A DNA stretch of 64,000 nt from Hyphococcus sp. (GCA_028284345.1 JANQRY010000006.1:186001-250000), one strand, 5' to 3'. Positions 50,820 through 60,582 are shown, counted from the first letter of the stretch. The notes: generated from the letters alone by a model not told the origin. Numbers and translations are program-made.

Positions 50820-51065
50820 ATGGCAGATTTTATCTGGGTTGTGGCGATTGTCGCCATCATCTTCGTGGCTTGTCCGGCGGTGTTCCTGCACTACCAGACG
50901 GAACTCCGGAAAACGAAGTCGATTTCCGCCGACGACGAACGTCTTGTCGATGATCTCTGGCGCACGGCGCAACGGCTGGAACGCCGCGTTGAAGCGCTGG
51001 AAACAATCCTCGACAAGGAAGCGCCGGACTGGCGCGACGACTATCCGGAGCGCCCCAATGCCTGA
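50820..51065 (+). CDS. pspB: Phage shock protein PspB
   Basis: N-terminal TM, DLWRTAQRLERRVEALETILDKEAPDWRDD; between pspA and pspC. Confidence 0.92.
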   Translation: MADFIWVVAIVAIIFVACPAVFLHYQTELRKTKSISADDERLVDDLWRTAQRLERRVEALETILDKEAPDWRDDYPERPNA

Positions 51066-51528
51066 GCATCATCACCATCACCACCATCATCACTGGCGCG
51101 ATCGTTCAAGCTACGCCTTTCGCGCCGGCGCGCCCGGACCCGGCCCCAATCGCCATCGTCTGTACCGGGATAAAAAGCGCGGCATGCTCGCGGGCGTTTG
51201 CGCCGGCATTGCGAATTATTACGGATGGCCGGTTGAATTTGTCCGCATCGCGGTGATCGCGTCGTTCTTTTTCTTCGGACCGTTCACGATCCTCGCCTAT
51301 GTGGTCGCGGCCTTTCTTATCAAAACGGGCCCCGCCATTCCGGAATATGGATCGCGGGAAGAAGAAAAATTCTGGCGCACCTTTTCGACGCGGCCGCGGG
51401 TCACGTTCTCGGAACTGAAGCACCGGTTCCGGGCTCTTGATGCGCGCATTGTCGATCTCGAAACGGCGGTGACGTCGAACGAATACGGGCTGCGCAAGGC
51501 GTTTCGCGATCTCGAACGCGGCGCCTGA
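51058..51528 (+). CDS. pspC: Phage shock protein PspC, with natural N-terminal His9 tract
   Basis: RLYRDKKRGMLAGVCAGIANYYGWPVEFVRIAVI (PspC domain); ATG 51058 overlaps the pspB stop. Confidence 0.92.
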   Translation: MPEHHHHHHHHHWRDRSSYAFRAGAPGPGPNRHRLYRDKKRGMLAGVCAGIANYYGWPVEFVRIAVIASFFFFGPFTILAYVVAAFLIKTGPAIPEYGSREEEKFWRTFSTRPRVTFSELKHRFRALDARIVDLETAVTSNEYGLRKAFRDLERGA

Positions 51529-51663
51529 CTAAATAAAACGGCTTGAGATTTCTGCGCCTCGACGCGGGCGAACGGGCGGAGTCCGTTCTGCGCGACGCGC
51601 CAGAGGAAGGGTCTGCGGAGCGGTCTGGAGACAGGCCGACGGAGAGGACGGGAGAGAGGAACC

Positions 51664-51828
51664 ATGACGATATTGCTGATGATCGCCAGGGCGCTGGGAT
51701 TGATCCTCGCGGCGACGCTCCTTTTCCTCGGCTTCGCCGAAGCGCTTGATGCAAAAATGATCGGCGTCTCCCAGCAGGGGCTCTGCGCCGGCCAGCCCAT
51801 TACCGGGTGTTTTCTGACAATCATTTAG
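51664..51828 (+). CDS. Small hydrophobic protein after pspC (54 aa)
   Basis: ATG 51664 to TAG 51826: MTILLMIARALGLILAATLLFLGFAEALDAKMIGVSQQGLCAGQPITGCFLTII; purine-rich SD GGGAGAGAGGA; absent from the ORF track. Confidence 0.6.
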   Translation: MTILLMIARALGLILAATLLFLGFAEALDAKMIGVSQQGLCAGQPITGCFLTII

Positions 51829-51936
51829 AAGGCGCTTGCCGTGATCTCTCTTGCTGTGATCTCTGGCGGCGCCTATCCTCGTCGGTCTATGCCGCGCCTT
51901 TAAATCGGCGCGGCTTCAGCGAGGACGCAGGCAAAA

Positions 51937-53016
51937 GTGAGTAAAGGGGACGGGAACGGCGCTTCCGGCGCCGGCCGCGGGAAGAAGAAGCGAGCGCCAA
52001 GCAAAAACGCCGGGCGGGCAGCGCAGCGGCGTCTGCGCTTCGCGGCGCTTGATCTCGGCACCAACAATTGCCGCTTGCTGATCGCCGCGCCCCAGGGCAG
52101 GGAGCTGCGGATCGTTGACGCCTTCTCGCGCATTGTGCGCCTCGGCGAAGGGGTTTCGACCAACGGCGTTCTTTCGCAGACGGCGATGGACCGCGCCGTT
52201 GACGCATTGAAAGTTTGCGCCCGGAAGATGACCCAGCGCGGCGTTACCCATCAACGCTGCATCGCCACGCAAGCCTGTCGGTCGGCGGAGAACGGCGCGG
52301 CGTTTCTTGCGCGCGTCAAAAGCGAAACCGGCCTCCGGTTCGATGTCATCACGCCCGAGGAGGAAGCCCGGCTCGCCGTCGCCGGGTGCGAGGATCTGAT
52401 CGATGCAAAGGCCGGCGCCGCGCTGATCTTCGACATTGGCGGCGGCTCCACGGAATTGTCATGGATGAAGCGCAACGGCGACGGCGGGTACGACCTGGCG
52501 GCGTGGACGTCGATCCCCTTCGGCGTTGTCAGCCTCGCGGAAAAATATGACGGCCGTCAGTTGACGGAAGACGCCTATCAAAGCGCTGTCGATGAAGTGC
52601 GCGCGGCGCTTGTTGCGTTCGGCGATCCGGCGGGGCTGGCCGACATTTTCAGCGCCGGCGAGGCGCATTTTCTCGGCACCTCGGGGACGGTTACGTCGAT
52701 CGCCGGCGTGCATCTCAAACTGCCGCGATATCGACGCGACAAGGTCGACGGCCTCTGGTTGACGACGGACGAGGCAAGCGCCGTGACGAAGCGCTTGAGC
52801 GCGATGTCGCTTGCCGAGCGCGCGGACGAACCCTGCATCGGTCCCGAACGCGCCGATCTCGTCGTTTGCGGCTGCGCCATTCTAGACGCACTGACGCGCC
52901 AATGGCCGGTCACGCGCATTCGCGTCGCCGATCGCGGTCTGCGCGAGGGGCTCCTTGCCGATCTCGCCAGGCAGGCGCGCAAGGAACGCCGGCGCAAGCG
53001 TCGCCGCAAAGCGTAA
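51937..53016 (+). CDS. ppx: Exopolyphosphatase / Ppx-GppA family phosphatase
   Basis: FAALDLGTNNCRLLIA; IFDIGGGSTELSW; GTSGTVTSIAGVHL; GTG start. Confidence 0.9.
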   Translation: MSKGDGNGASGAGRGKKKRAPSKNAGRAAQRRLRFAALDLGTNNCRLLIAAPQGRELRIVDAFSRIVRLGEGVSTNGVLSQTAMDRAVDALKVCARKMTQRGVTHQRCIATQACRSAENGAAFLARVKSETGLRFDVITPEEEARLAVAGCEDLIDAKAGAALIFDIGGGSTELSWMKRNGDGGYDLAAWTSIPFGVVSLAEKYDGRQLTEDAYQSAVDEVRAALVAFGDPAGLADIFSAGEAHFLGTSGTVTSIAGVHLKLPRYRRDKVDGLWLTTDEASAVTKRLSAMSLAERADEPCIGPERADLVVCGCAILDALTRQWPVTRIRVADRGLREGLLADLARQARKERRRKRRRKA

Positions 53017-53454
53017 GCGATTGCAGCCTGCTCTAAGACGCGACATGCTCAAAAGAGCCGCCGCTTTCGGCGACGCAATTAAGAACTGCCCAACCGCTCT
53101 TTGCTGCTCGCGCGGCATCACTACTCAAATTTTTATATCAGTCGCCTTTACACGCCCTGGCGCCGACGGCTGCCATTGACGAATTGCGGCCTCAAAACCG
53201 GACCACAGATCGGCGTTTGGGGCCGATGAATCGTTTTGTCGGATTGCTCCGCGCCCGAACTTTCCCTCACGGAACACTATAGAGTTTTCCGGCTTCGTGA
53301 CCACGGCGGGCCCGCATGCGCCGGCGTGATTGGCGAGCGTTGTCTGCGGCGTATTGTCGGTCGCGGCGACGCCCGCAATCTGCTATTCAACCTCGTGCAG
53401 CGCATCGAGACCGCGCGACTCACCGTTAAGATATAATCTTGACTTATACCTAAT

Positions 53455-53477
53455 ATCAGAAAAACCGTTTTTCTGAT
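53455..53477. promoter_or_regulatory. Perfect palindrome upstream of TonB-dependent receptor gene
   Basis: ATCAGAAAAAC-C-GTTTTTCTGAT: 11-bp inverted repeat with 1-nt spacer. Confidence 0.55.
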
Positions 53478-53560
53478 TTCCTTCGCGTGTGCAACAATAA
53501 CCGCATCAAAAGAAAAAGACCGCGTTTCAGCGGTCGCGTTGTTTTTGGGAGGGTCTCAAC

Positions 53561-55711
53561 ATGAAATTTTGGATGCGTTCAACGTGCGCTGGACTTGCAC
53601 TGTCTGTGTACGGATTTAATGCTGCTGCGCAGGACGCAGCGCCGGCGGAAGGAAGCACGCGAGCGCTTGAGACCATCGTGGTCACAACGCAAAAGCGTGC
53701 TGAGAGCCTGGAAGATATTCCGATTGCGATTACGGCGCTCGGCGCGGCTTCGCTGGAACGCAATCAGGTCGAAAATTTCATCGATTTGAATGGATTGATT
53801 CCCAACGCTCAGTTCTCGGGCTCATTGGGGATTAATTCCGTTTTCCTGCGGGGTATCGGGACGGCGGCGCTTGGCATCGGCCCGGATGCAAGTATCGCAT
53901 TTCACAATAACGGCGTTTATATCGCGCGACCGAGGGTTCAGGCCGCTGCATTTATGGATGTAGAGCGCATCGAAGTCGTGCGGGGCCCGCAAGGCGACCT
54001 TTACGGTCGAAACGCGACCGGCGGATCGATCAATGTCATTTCGCGGTCGCCAGGCGAGGAAGTTGAGGCGAACGCGTCCGTATCATACGGCAATTACAAT
54101 ACGGTCGCTGTGCGAGGCGGCGTAGGCGGACCGCTTTCTGAGGGCGTTCGCGCGCGCATTGCCGGCATTTACAAATCGAACAACGGCTTCGGCGAGAATA
54201 TCGCGACAGGAAACCCTGTTGACCACACCGATGAGCACGGCGTTCGCGGCGCGCTGTCTTTTGATCTTCTGGATGACCGCTTAACCCTGGATGTGATCGG
54301 CGACTACTATCGTGCTGACGATTCAATCGGCGGCTGGCACTATTTTGGACAAGGCAACCCCGCTGTGCCCTTGGTCGCCACCTCACCCGCCTTTGGAGGC
54401 GTTATCGCCTCTGATATTCGGGATATCGCATCTGATCGCGACGCCAGCCGCGACTTCAGAGCTTATGGCGGCGCGGCCACGCTCACCTATGAGGCGACGG
54501 ACTCCATTACGCTTAGGTCAATCACCGGGTATCGGGAGTCCGATCTCCTTTATATGTCCGATCTGTCCGGCGGGACCGAGCTGGGCGTATTTATCGACAA
54601 CAGCGAAGAGCAAACGCAGTTAAGCCAGGAAATCCAGATGTTGGTCGATGGCGACCGCTGGAATCTCATTTTGGGCGGTTACTATTTCAACGAAAAAATT
54701 GACGGCTTCTCCCGTGCGCCGTTGTTCTTCTTCCCCGGCGCCACTTTTCTCCAAATCGGTACGGGTGAAACAGACGCCTACGCGGCCTTCGCTAATTTCA
54801 GCTACGATATAACCGATCAAATCAAGGTTATTGCGGGCCTGCGGTACAGCTACGAAGAGCGTTTTGCCGACGGGACATTTACCGTTGGAGCAGGCGGACC
54901 CTTTCCAACGGGCGGAATGGCGGATTGGGATTCTGTGACGCCGAGAGTGGTCGTCGAGTATCAACCCAATTCGGACCTCTTGCTCTATGCAAGCGTGTCC
55001 AAGGGTTTCAAAAGCGGCGGCTGGCTGATCGGCGCAACCGGCCCGGTGACGAACCCGGAAATTCTGTGGAGTTATGAAGTCGGCGCAAAAGTCACCGCTT
55101 TTGACGGGCGGGCGCAAGCCAACTTCGCCGCTTTCTATTATGATTATAGTGACTTGGTCGTCAGCCGTGTCGTCGGGCCCAATCTCATTCTGGAAAATGC
55201 GGCGGAAGCCACCAATCTGGGCGTTGAGCTCGAGCTCGCGGCGGCGGTCACCGACCAACTGACCGTCAACGCCACCTTTGGGTATCTCAACGCGGAGTAT
55301 GATGAATACAGCACGGCAAACCCGGTTTTCCTCGCGGACGGCGTACAGGATCTGGCGGGCAATAAACTGAGCAGCGCGCCCGAGTTTACCTATCGAATCG
55401 GGGCGGACTACACGGTTCCTCTCAATACCGGGGACTTGACGCTCAGCGCTGACTTCGCGGGCCAGTCAGAGGTGTTCTTCACGCCGTTTAATGAAGCGGC
55501 CGCCTCGCAAGGCGCTTACGGCATTCTGAATGCGCGTCTAAAATACACGACGCCGGATGAGAGATGGAGTGTCTCCGTTTTCGGTCGAAATCTGACCGAC
55601 AAGACGGTCATCCTCAATAACATCATCTCGGCGGGCTTTTTGGGCTTCCCGCGCCTGGGCACGCTCAACGACCCGCGTACCTACGGTGTGGAGATCGGCT
55701 TCAACTACTAA
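53561..55711 (+). CDS. TonB-dependent receptor (no STN domain)
   Basis: Signal peptide; ETIVVTTQKRAESLEDIPIAI; VERIEVVRGPQGDLYGRNATGGSINVISR; C-terminal beta strand GVEIGFNY. Confidence 0.95.
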   Translation: MKFWMRSTCAGLALSVYGFNAAAQDAAPAEGSTRALETIVVTTQKRAESLEDIPIAITALGAASLERNQVENFIDLNGLIPNAQFSGSLGINSVFLRGIGTAALGIGPDASIAFHNNGVYIARPRVQAAAFMDVERIEVVRGPQGDLYGRNATGGSINVISRSPGEEVEANASVSYGNYNTVAVRGGVGGPLSEGVRARIAGIYKSNNGFGENIATGNPVDHTDEHGVRGALSFDLLDDRLTLDVIGDYYRADDSIGGWHYFGQGNPAVPLVATSPAFGGVIASDIRDIASDRDASRDFRAYGGAATLTYEATDSITLRSITGYRESDLLYMSDLSGGTELGVFIDNSEEQTQLSQEIQMLVDGDRWNLILGGYYFNEKIDGFSRAPLFFFPGATFLQIGTGETDAYAAFANFSYDITDQIKVIAGLRYSYEERFADGTFTVGAGGPFPTGGMADWDSVTPRVVVEYQPNSDLLLYASVSKGFKSGGWLIGATGPVTNPEILWSYEVGAKVTAFDGRAQANFAAFYYDYSDLVVSRVVGPNLILENAAEATNLGVELELAAAVTDQLTVNATFGYLNAEYDEYSTANPVFLADGVQDLAGNKLSSAPEFTYRIGADYTVPLNTGDLTLSADFAGQSEVFFTPFNEAAASQGAYGILNARLKYTTPDERWSVSVFGRNLTDKTVILNNIISAGFLGFPRLGTLNDPRTYGVEIGFNY

Positions 55712-55732
55712 GTGAGATTGCCGGCAAAGCGA

Positions 55733-55762
55733 GAAAAGGGCGGTTCTTACCGCCCTTTTTTT
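55733..55762 (+). terminator. Rho-independent terminator after TonB-dependent receptor
   Basis: AAAAGGGCGG-ttctta-CCGCCCTTTTTTT. Confidence 0.9.
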
Positions 55763-56078
55763 GCGCCGGGTGGAAATAGGAAATTGTAGCAGAAAATGCT
55801 AAGCGGCGCCCCGGGGCAGGGCGCCAGAATGAAAAAAGAACAGCTCGGAAAATCGTGAGACCCCCAATTTTTCCGCCTTTTATCGGGCTTTCTTGAAATT
55901 TGTCCCCCTGTTTCCGGGCGTTTTCCGGTCTCGAAAACAGCTGAGTGCTTCCCAAATTTTGTTCGTTTGGCTTGATTTCGCGGTACGAAAACAAAACGCG
56001 CGGGAATTGATCCGGGTTTTGACGCCTGAATACTCTCATGATTGAGGGGTTGTGCGTCAACGCCCGGAAGGGAGCGCG

Positions 56079-56654
56079 ATGTCCGGCAAGGACAACAAAA
56101 TCACGAATGCGTTCGTTGAATATCGGGACGTGCTCGTTCGGGCGCTGCTCAGGCTTTCCGTCCGGCCGTCAGATGTTGACGATATCCTGCAGGAAACGCT
56201 TGCGCGCACGCTTGAGGCGAATGAGCAGAAGCGGATTGATCATCCCAAGAGCTACCTCTTCACGGTTTCGCGCAACATTGTCTTCCGCGACCAGAAGCGT
56301 CAGTCCCGGGAGATTCAGTGGGAAATCGACGAAGCGGTTCTGGAATCCAACGACGCGCCCACTGACCGGGAGATTTATTACCGGCAGATGTTGGAAGCCT
56401 TTTGGAAGGCGATGGATTCCCTGCCGCAAAACCATCGACGGGCGATTTTGCTACGCCGCATCTACGGCCTGTCGCATAAGCAAATTGCAAAGAAAATGGG
56501 TCTTTCAGTGAACACGGTTGAGAAATATTTCGCGAAGGGCATCAAGCGTTGTCAGGATGTGATGTCCCGCCGGGGGTATGGGGTCGAATTTGTCGGGGAA
56601 AGGACGGTGAAACGATCTCATAAGGTAGACGGAAAAGGCGGCTCTAATGAGTAA
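56079..56654 (+). CDS. ECF sigma factor, FecI-like
   Basis: DVDDILQETLARTLE; HPKSYLFTVSRNIVFRDQKR; ILLRRIYGLSHKQIAKKMGLSVNTVEKYFAKGIKRC. Confidence 0.92.
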   Translation: MSGKDNKITNAFVEYRDVLVRALLRLSVRPSDVDDILQETLARTLEANEQKRIDHPKSYLFTVSRNIVFRDQKRQSREIQWEIDEAVLESNDAPTDREIYYRQMLEAFWKAMDSLPQNHRRAILLRRIYGLSHKQIAKKMGLSVNTVEKYFAKGIKRCQDVMSRRGYGVEFVGERTVKRSHKVDGKGGSNE

Positions 56655-57720
56655 CGAAAACGGCGTCGTATCCTTGCGGCCGACGGAAAACGAAACGCTT
56701 GAGGCTGCGGACTGGCTTGCAAAGCTGGATCGCGGCGATCTGACGGCGGAAGAGAAGGCGGCGTTTCGGCGCTGGCTGTCAGAAGACCCGCGCAACAAGG
56801 ACGCCATTAAAGACGCAGCATCCCTTTGGTTCGGGCTGAATGAGCCATTGAGCAGGCTCGGCGCGATGGATGTTCGAGCCGACCTCGGCGTGAAAGACGA
56901 CCTGTCGCCCCTGGCTGCCTTCGGCGGCGCCTTTGCGCGCCTTCGGACAGCTGCGTTCGCCGGCGTATTTTTCATGGTCGGCGTCGCCGTCGCGGCCTTC
57001 GTCATTATCAATAATCAGCCGTCTGTCGTCGACGGATATTATGCGACAACGATTGGAGAGACGAAGCGGGTCGCCCTTGAAGACGGCTCGGATGTTCATC
57101 TCAACACCAACAGTATCGTTGAACAAAGTTTTTCGCGCAAAGAACGCGCTGTTCGTCTGGTCGCCGGCGAGGCGATTTTTGACGTCGCGCATGACGAAAA
57201 GCGTCCCTTCGTCGTGTACGCTGCGGACGGCGTTATTCGGGCGATCGGAACCCGCTTTGCCGTTCGCATGGCCGACGACAGGGTCAGCGTTACCGTCACG
57301 GAGGGAAGGGTGGCCTTCCAACAGCGCACGGAAGCGATCGCTGGCGATGACGACGCCGCGCCTAGTGCGGCGCAAAAAACTTTTCCGGTGATCGTTGGAA
57401 AGGGCGAGGCGGCGGAAATCAGCCAGAATAAAACCGGAACGCCTCCTCAGGCGGTTTCCGCCGGCGAACTCGCCCAGCGCCTGTCATGGGCGCAAGGCAA
57501 GCTGATATTTTACGACAAGGACCTTCAAACCGTCGTCGACGAAGTCTCGCGATACACGGTGGTCGAAATTCTGATTTTGGATGAGGCGCTGAAAACGGAG
57601 AAAATCTCCGGGATTCTCGAAATCGGCGATGTTGACATGATGTTGGACGGTATTGAGGGGGCGCTGGGCGTCGAGGCGGACTGGATTTCATCAAATCTGG
57701 TGCATCTGACGGCCACATAA
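56647..57720 (+). CDS. FecR family anti-sigma/signal transducer
   Basis: DUF4880-like N-terminus (AADWLAKLDRGDLTAEEKAAFRRWLSEDPRN), TM, TTIGETKRVALEDGSDVHLNTNS; overlaps the sigma gene by 8 nt. Confidence 0.93.
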   Translation: MSNENGVVSLRPTENETLEAADWLAKLDRGDLTAEEKAAFRRWLSEDPRNKDAIKDAASLWFGLNEPLSRLGAMDVRADLGVKDDLSPLAAFGGAFARLRTAAFAGVFFMVGVAVAAFVIINNQPSVVDGYYATTIGETKRVALEDGSDVHLNTNSIVEQSFSRKERAVRLVAGEAIFDVAHDEKRPFVVYAADGVIRAIGTRFAVRMADDRVSVTVTEGRVAFQQRTEAIAGDDDAAPSAAQKTFPVIVGKGEAAEISQNKTGTPPQAVSAGELAQRLSWAQGKLIFYDKDLQTVVDEVSRYTVVEILILDEALKTEKISGILEIGDVDMMLDGIEGALGVEADWISSNLVHLTAT

Positions 57721-57743
57721 AATGTTCGAAGGGAGGGAAAAAT

Positions 57744-57809
57744 ATGACGGTAAAAAAAACGTCAAAAAAAATAGGCGGGTTTTCCACTGCGGCCGCTCTC
57801 ATGAGATAG
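57744..57809 (+). CDS. Putative 21-aa leader peptide upstream of FecA-like receptor
   Basis: ATG 57744: MTVKKTSKKIGGFSTAAALMR, stop TAG 57807-57809; strong SD GGGAGGG; contains two A8 runs. Confidence 0.4.
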   Translation: MTVKKTSKKIGGFSTAAALMR

Positions 57810-57819
57810 GTCGCAACGG

Positions 57820-60582
57820 ATGGATCATTCGAAGCAGCGACTGAGGGATAAAAAGAGGGGCGGAAGTGGCAAGCAATCTTGGATAGTATTGAGTGTTGTG
57901 ATTCTTCTAAGCAGTTTCGCAAATCATGCGGGTGCTGAAGAACACGAAACCAAGCGCTACACTTTATCCATTCCCGCCTCTGACATGGACCTCGCCCTGA
58001 TCGCGCTAGCGCGGGAAACGGGCAAGTCACTAGTCATTCCCTCAGAGGGTATAGCCGGCAAGCGCTCAAAGGCGCTTGACGGTTCATACACGCTGTCTGA
58101 AGCGCTTTCGATAATGCTTGAAAGCGCAAACCTCACCGGCGGCCTGACCGAAAGCGGGGTCATAACGATCTCGCAAAAAAATGGCGAAGGCCTAAACCGG
58201 GAGGAAGAAGTGAACAGCGGTAAGTTAAAAACGGGCTTATTGGCGGGCGTGTCGGCGTTTCTGTTTGGCGCCGGCGGCGCAGCAGCGCAGGACGCCGGAG
58301 CGGAGGACGCCGCCGAAAATCCGGTCTTGGCGTCATCGACCATCGTCGTGACGGCGCGGCGTCGGGCTGAATCGCTGCAGGATGTTCCTGTGTCGTTGGA
58401 GGTGGTCACCGGCGAATATCTGGCTGAAACCAACTCAAACACATTGATTGACCTCGCCTCGTTAAATCCCGCCTTGCGTGTCGTCGAAGGCGGCCGCAAC
58501 ACGGAACTGTTTATCCGCGGCACGGGTTCCGGCGAGAGCCAGGCCTTTGAACAATCCGTCGCCACCGTTATCGACGATGTCTATCACGGGCGCTCGCGCA
58601 GCATCATCGGGCCTTTCTTCGACGTGCAGCGGATCGAAATCCTGAAAGGTCCGCAAACGACCTATTTCGGTGCGAACGCCATCGCCGGCGCCCTGAACAT
58701 CGTCACCAAAAAGCCGTCAAACGAGTTTGAGGGCTATATTCGCGGGCTGATCTCTCCGAAATCGGGCGAAACCAGAGGCGAAAACGGCGGTCAATACGCG
58801 ATTGAGGGCGCCGTCAATGCGCCGCTCTCGGACGATCTCGCGCTGCGGATTGCGGCGACCCATAACGGGCATGATGGCTACTTTTTCGACGTTGTGTCAG
58901 GCGAGACAGGGCCGAAAGACGAGCGCACCGCGGTTCGCGCGACGCTTCGCTACAACCCCGATGACCGGCTGGACGTTACGCTCAAGGGCGAATGGAGCAA
59001 GGCCGATATGAATGCGGGCCTGGCGACGGTTTATGAGCCTTGCCCGCCGGATCCGGCCTTTGGCCCCGGAGGGGCCGGATTCTTTTGCGGCCTCGCGCTT
59101 GGTACAGGCGCGCCGGTCGGCATCGAAAACCATCAATTCGCTGTGACGCCGGGGTCATTCCGTCGGCTGGACAAATATGAGGCCGCGCTCAACATTGATT
59201 ACGACCTCGGCTTTGCAACCCTGACCTCCACAACGGGCTATTACGAGTTTGATCTCGACCTCGAGATCGATACCGATATTCTGGCGCCGAACCTGTTTTC
59301 GGTTGGCGCGCCTGAACAGTCCAGTCAGTTCAGTCAGGAACTGCGCTTAACGTCCGAAACCGGCGGAGCCATAGAATACATCGCTGGCCTCTATTTTCAG
59401 AACGAGGACATGAGCACGCAGCAACCGGCCAGGTTCAACTTTTTGGACTCGGTAATTGCAGGCATTCCGCCCCTGACGCCCCTGGTGCCGTTGCTTCCGC
59501 TCGGTCAGGTGATTACCGCCGATCAGACAACCAACACCTATTCGGCGTTTGCCGCGGTGACCTGGAACGCAATGGATGATTTCAGGGTCACGGGCAGCCT
59601 GCGCGGTTCTATCGTCGACAAGGAGTTTGACTGGTCGCTTTACTACGGGACGGCGGCGGAGCCCTTTGGCGAGATCGTTCGGGACGACGCGTTGAACTTC
59701 GCGGCCTTGATCCTCGCGCTCGAGGGAACCCCGGGCATGCTTTCGCTTGATCGCAACGACAAAGGGCTGATGCCGGGCGTGCGGCTGGAATATGACGCCT
59801 TTGACGATGCGATGGTGTATTTCGCCTTCACGCGCGGTTTCAAGGCCGGCGGTTTCAATGTGGCGGAGACGTCGGCGATCCCCGCGAACTTCGGTTTCAA
59901 TCCGGAATTTGTGAACGCCTACGAAGTGGGCCTCAAAAGCCAGTTTTTTGATCGCAGAGTACGGGTTAATCTCGCGCTCTTCCGAAACGATTTTTCCGAT
60001 CTTCAGGTGTCGTTTTCGGACCCGGGCGGCGGCGGTTTCAACAACGTCATCAGCAACGCCGCCCAATCGCGATCCCAGGGGCTGGAGCTGGAGGCCGAGT
60101 GGGCGGTCAACGAGTTCTTCCGCCTTTCCACGGCGTTTACGGCGCTTGATTCCGAATATGTCAGCTACGAAGGCGCGAACCCAACCGAAGCGCAACAGCT
60201 GGCCGGCCTGACGACCCAGGATCTAAGCGGCGTTCGCACGCCGAACGCGCCGGAGTTTAGCGGCAATGTGACAGGCACGTTCACCGTTCCCGTATTCGGA
60301 GACTTTGAACTCGTCGGCCAGGGAATCGGTATTTTCTCGACAGAGTATAATATCAGGTCGACAATTGATCCGCTCACCGTGCAGCCGGGCTATATGCGCG
60401 TCGACGCCAGAATTACCTTCAGACCGGAAGATGGTCCGTGGGCGTTTGATGTGATTGGCAAGAACCTGAACAATCAGACCATACGGATCTGGACGACCAC
60501 TGGCGCGACGACGGAAGGCGTGTTTGTGATGAACCGCGTCCCTTACAGGAATATCGCGTTCCAGCTTCGCTATGACTTCTAG
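57820..60582 (+). CDS. TonB-dependent receptor with N-terminal STN signalling domain (FecA-like)
   Basis: Signal peptide; STN region YTLSIPASDMDLALIALARETGKSLVIPSEGIAGKRSKALDGSYTLSEALSIML; SSTIVVTARRRAESLQDVPVSL; C-terminal NIAFQLRYDF. Confidence 0.94.
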   Translation: MDHSKQRLRDKKRGGSGKQSWIVLSVVILLSSFANHAGAEEHETKRYTLSIPASDMDLALIALARETGKSLVIPSEGIAGKRSKALDGSYTLSEALSIMLESANLTGGLTESGVITISQKNGEGLNREEEVNSGKLKTGLLAGVSAFLFGAGGAAAQDAGAEDAAENPVLASSTIVVTARRRAESLQDVPVSLEVVTGEYLAETNSNTLIDLASLNPALRVVEGGRNTELFIRGTGSGESQAFEQSVATVIDDVYHGRSRSIIGPFFDVQRIEILKGPQTTYFGANAIAGALNIVTKKPSNEFEGYIRGLISPKSGETRGENGGQYAIEGAVNAPLSDDLALRIAATHNGHDGYFFDVVSGETGPKDERTAVRATLRYNPDDRLDVTLKGEWSKADMNAGLATVYEPCPPDPAFGPGGAGFFCGLALGTGAPVGIENHQFAVTPGSFRRLDKYEAALNIDYDLGFATLTSTTGYYEFDLDLEIDTDILAPNLFSVGAPEQSSQFSQELRLTSETGGAIEYIAGLYFQNEDMSTQQPARFNFLDSVIAGIPPLTPLVPLLPLGQVITADQTTNTYSAFAAVTWNAMDDFRVTGSLRGSIVDKEFDWSLYYGTAAEPFGEIVRDDALNFAALILALEGTPGMLSLDRNDKGLMPGVRLEYDAFDDAMVYFAFTRGFKAGGFNVAETSAIPANFGFNPEFVNAYEVGLKSQFFDRRVRVNLALFRNDFSDLQVSFSDPGGGGFNNVISNAAQSRSQGLELEAEWAVNEFFRLSTAFTALDSEYVSYEGANPTEAQQLAGLTTQDLSGVRTPNAPEFSGNVTGTFTVPVFGDFELVGQGIGIFSTEYNIRSTIDPLTVQPGYMRVDARITFRPEDGPWAFDVIGKNLNNQTIRIWTTTGATTEGVFVMNRVPYRNIAFQLRYDF

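Noticed and set aside
53236-53436. 66-aa ORF in the intergenic region before the first TBDR
   Set aside because: Poor start context and no recognisable family; not supportable.
53017-53560. Cobalamin or other riboswitch upstream of the TonB receptor
   Set aside because: No B12-box-like sequence recognised; only the palindrome and hairpin were supportable.
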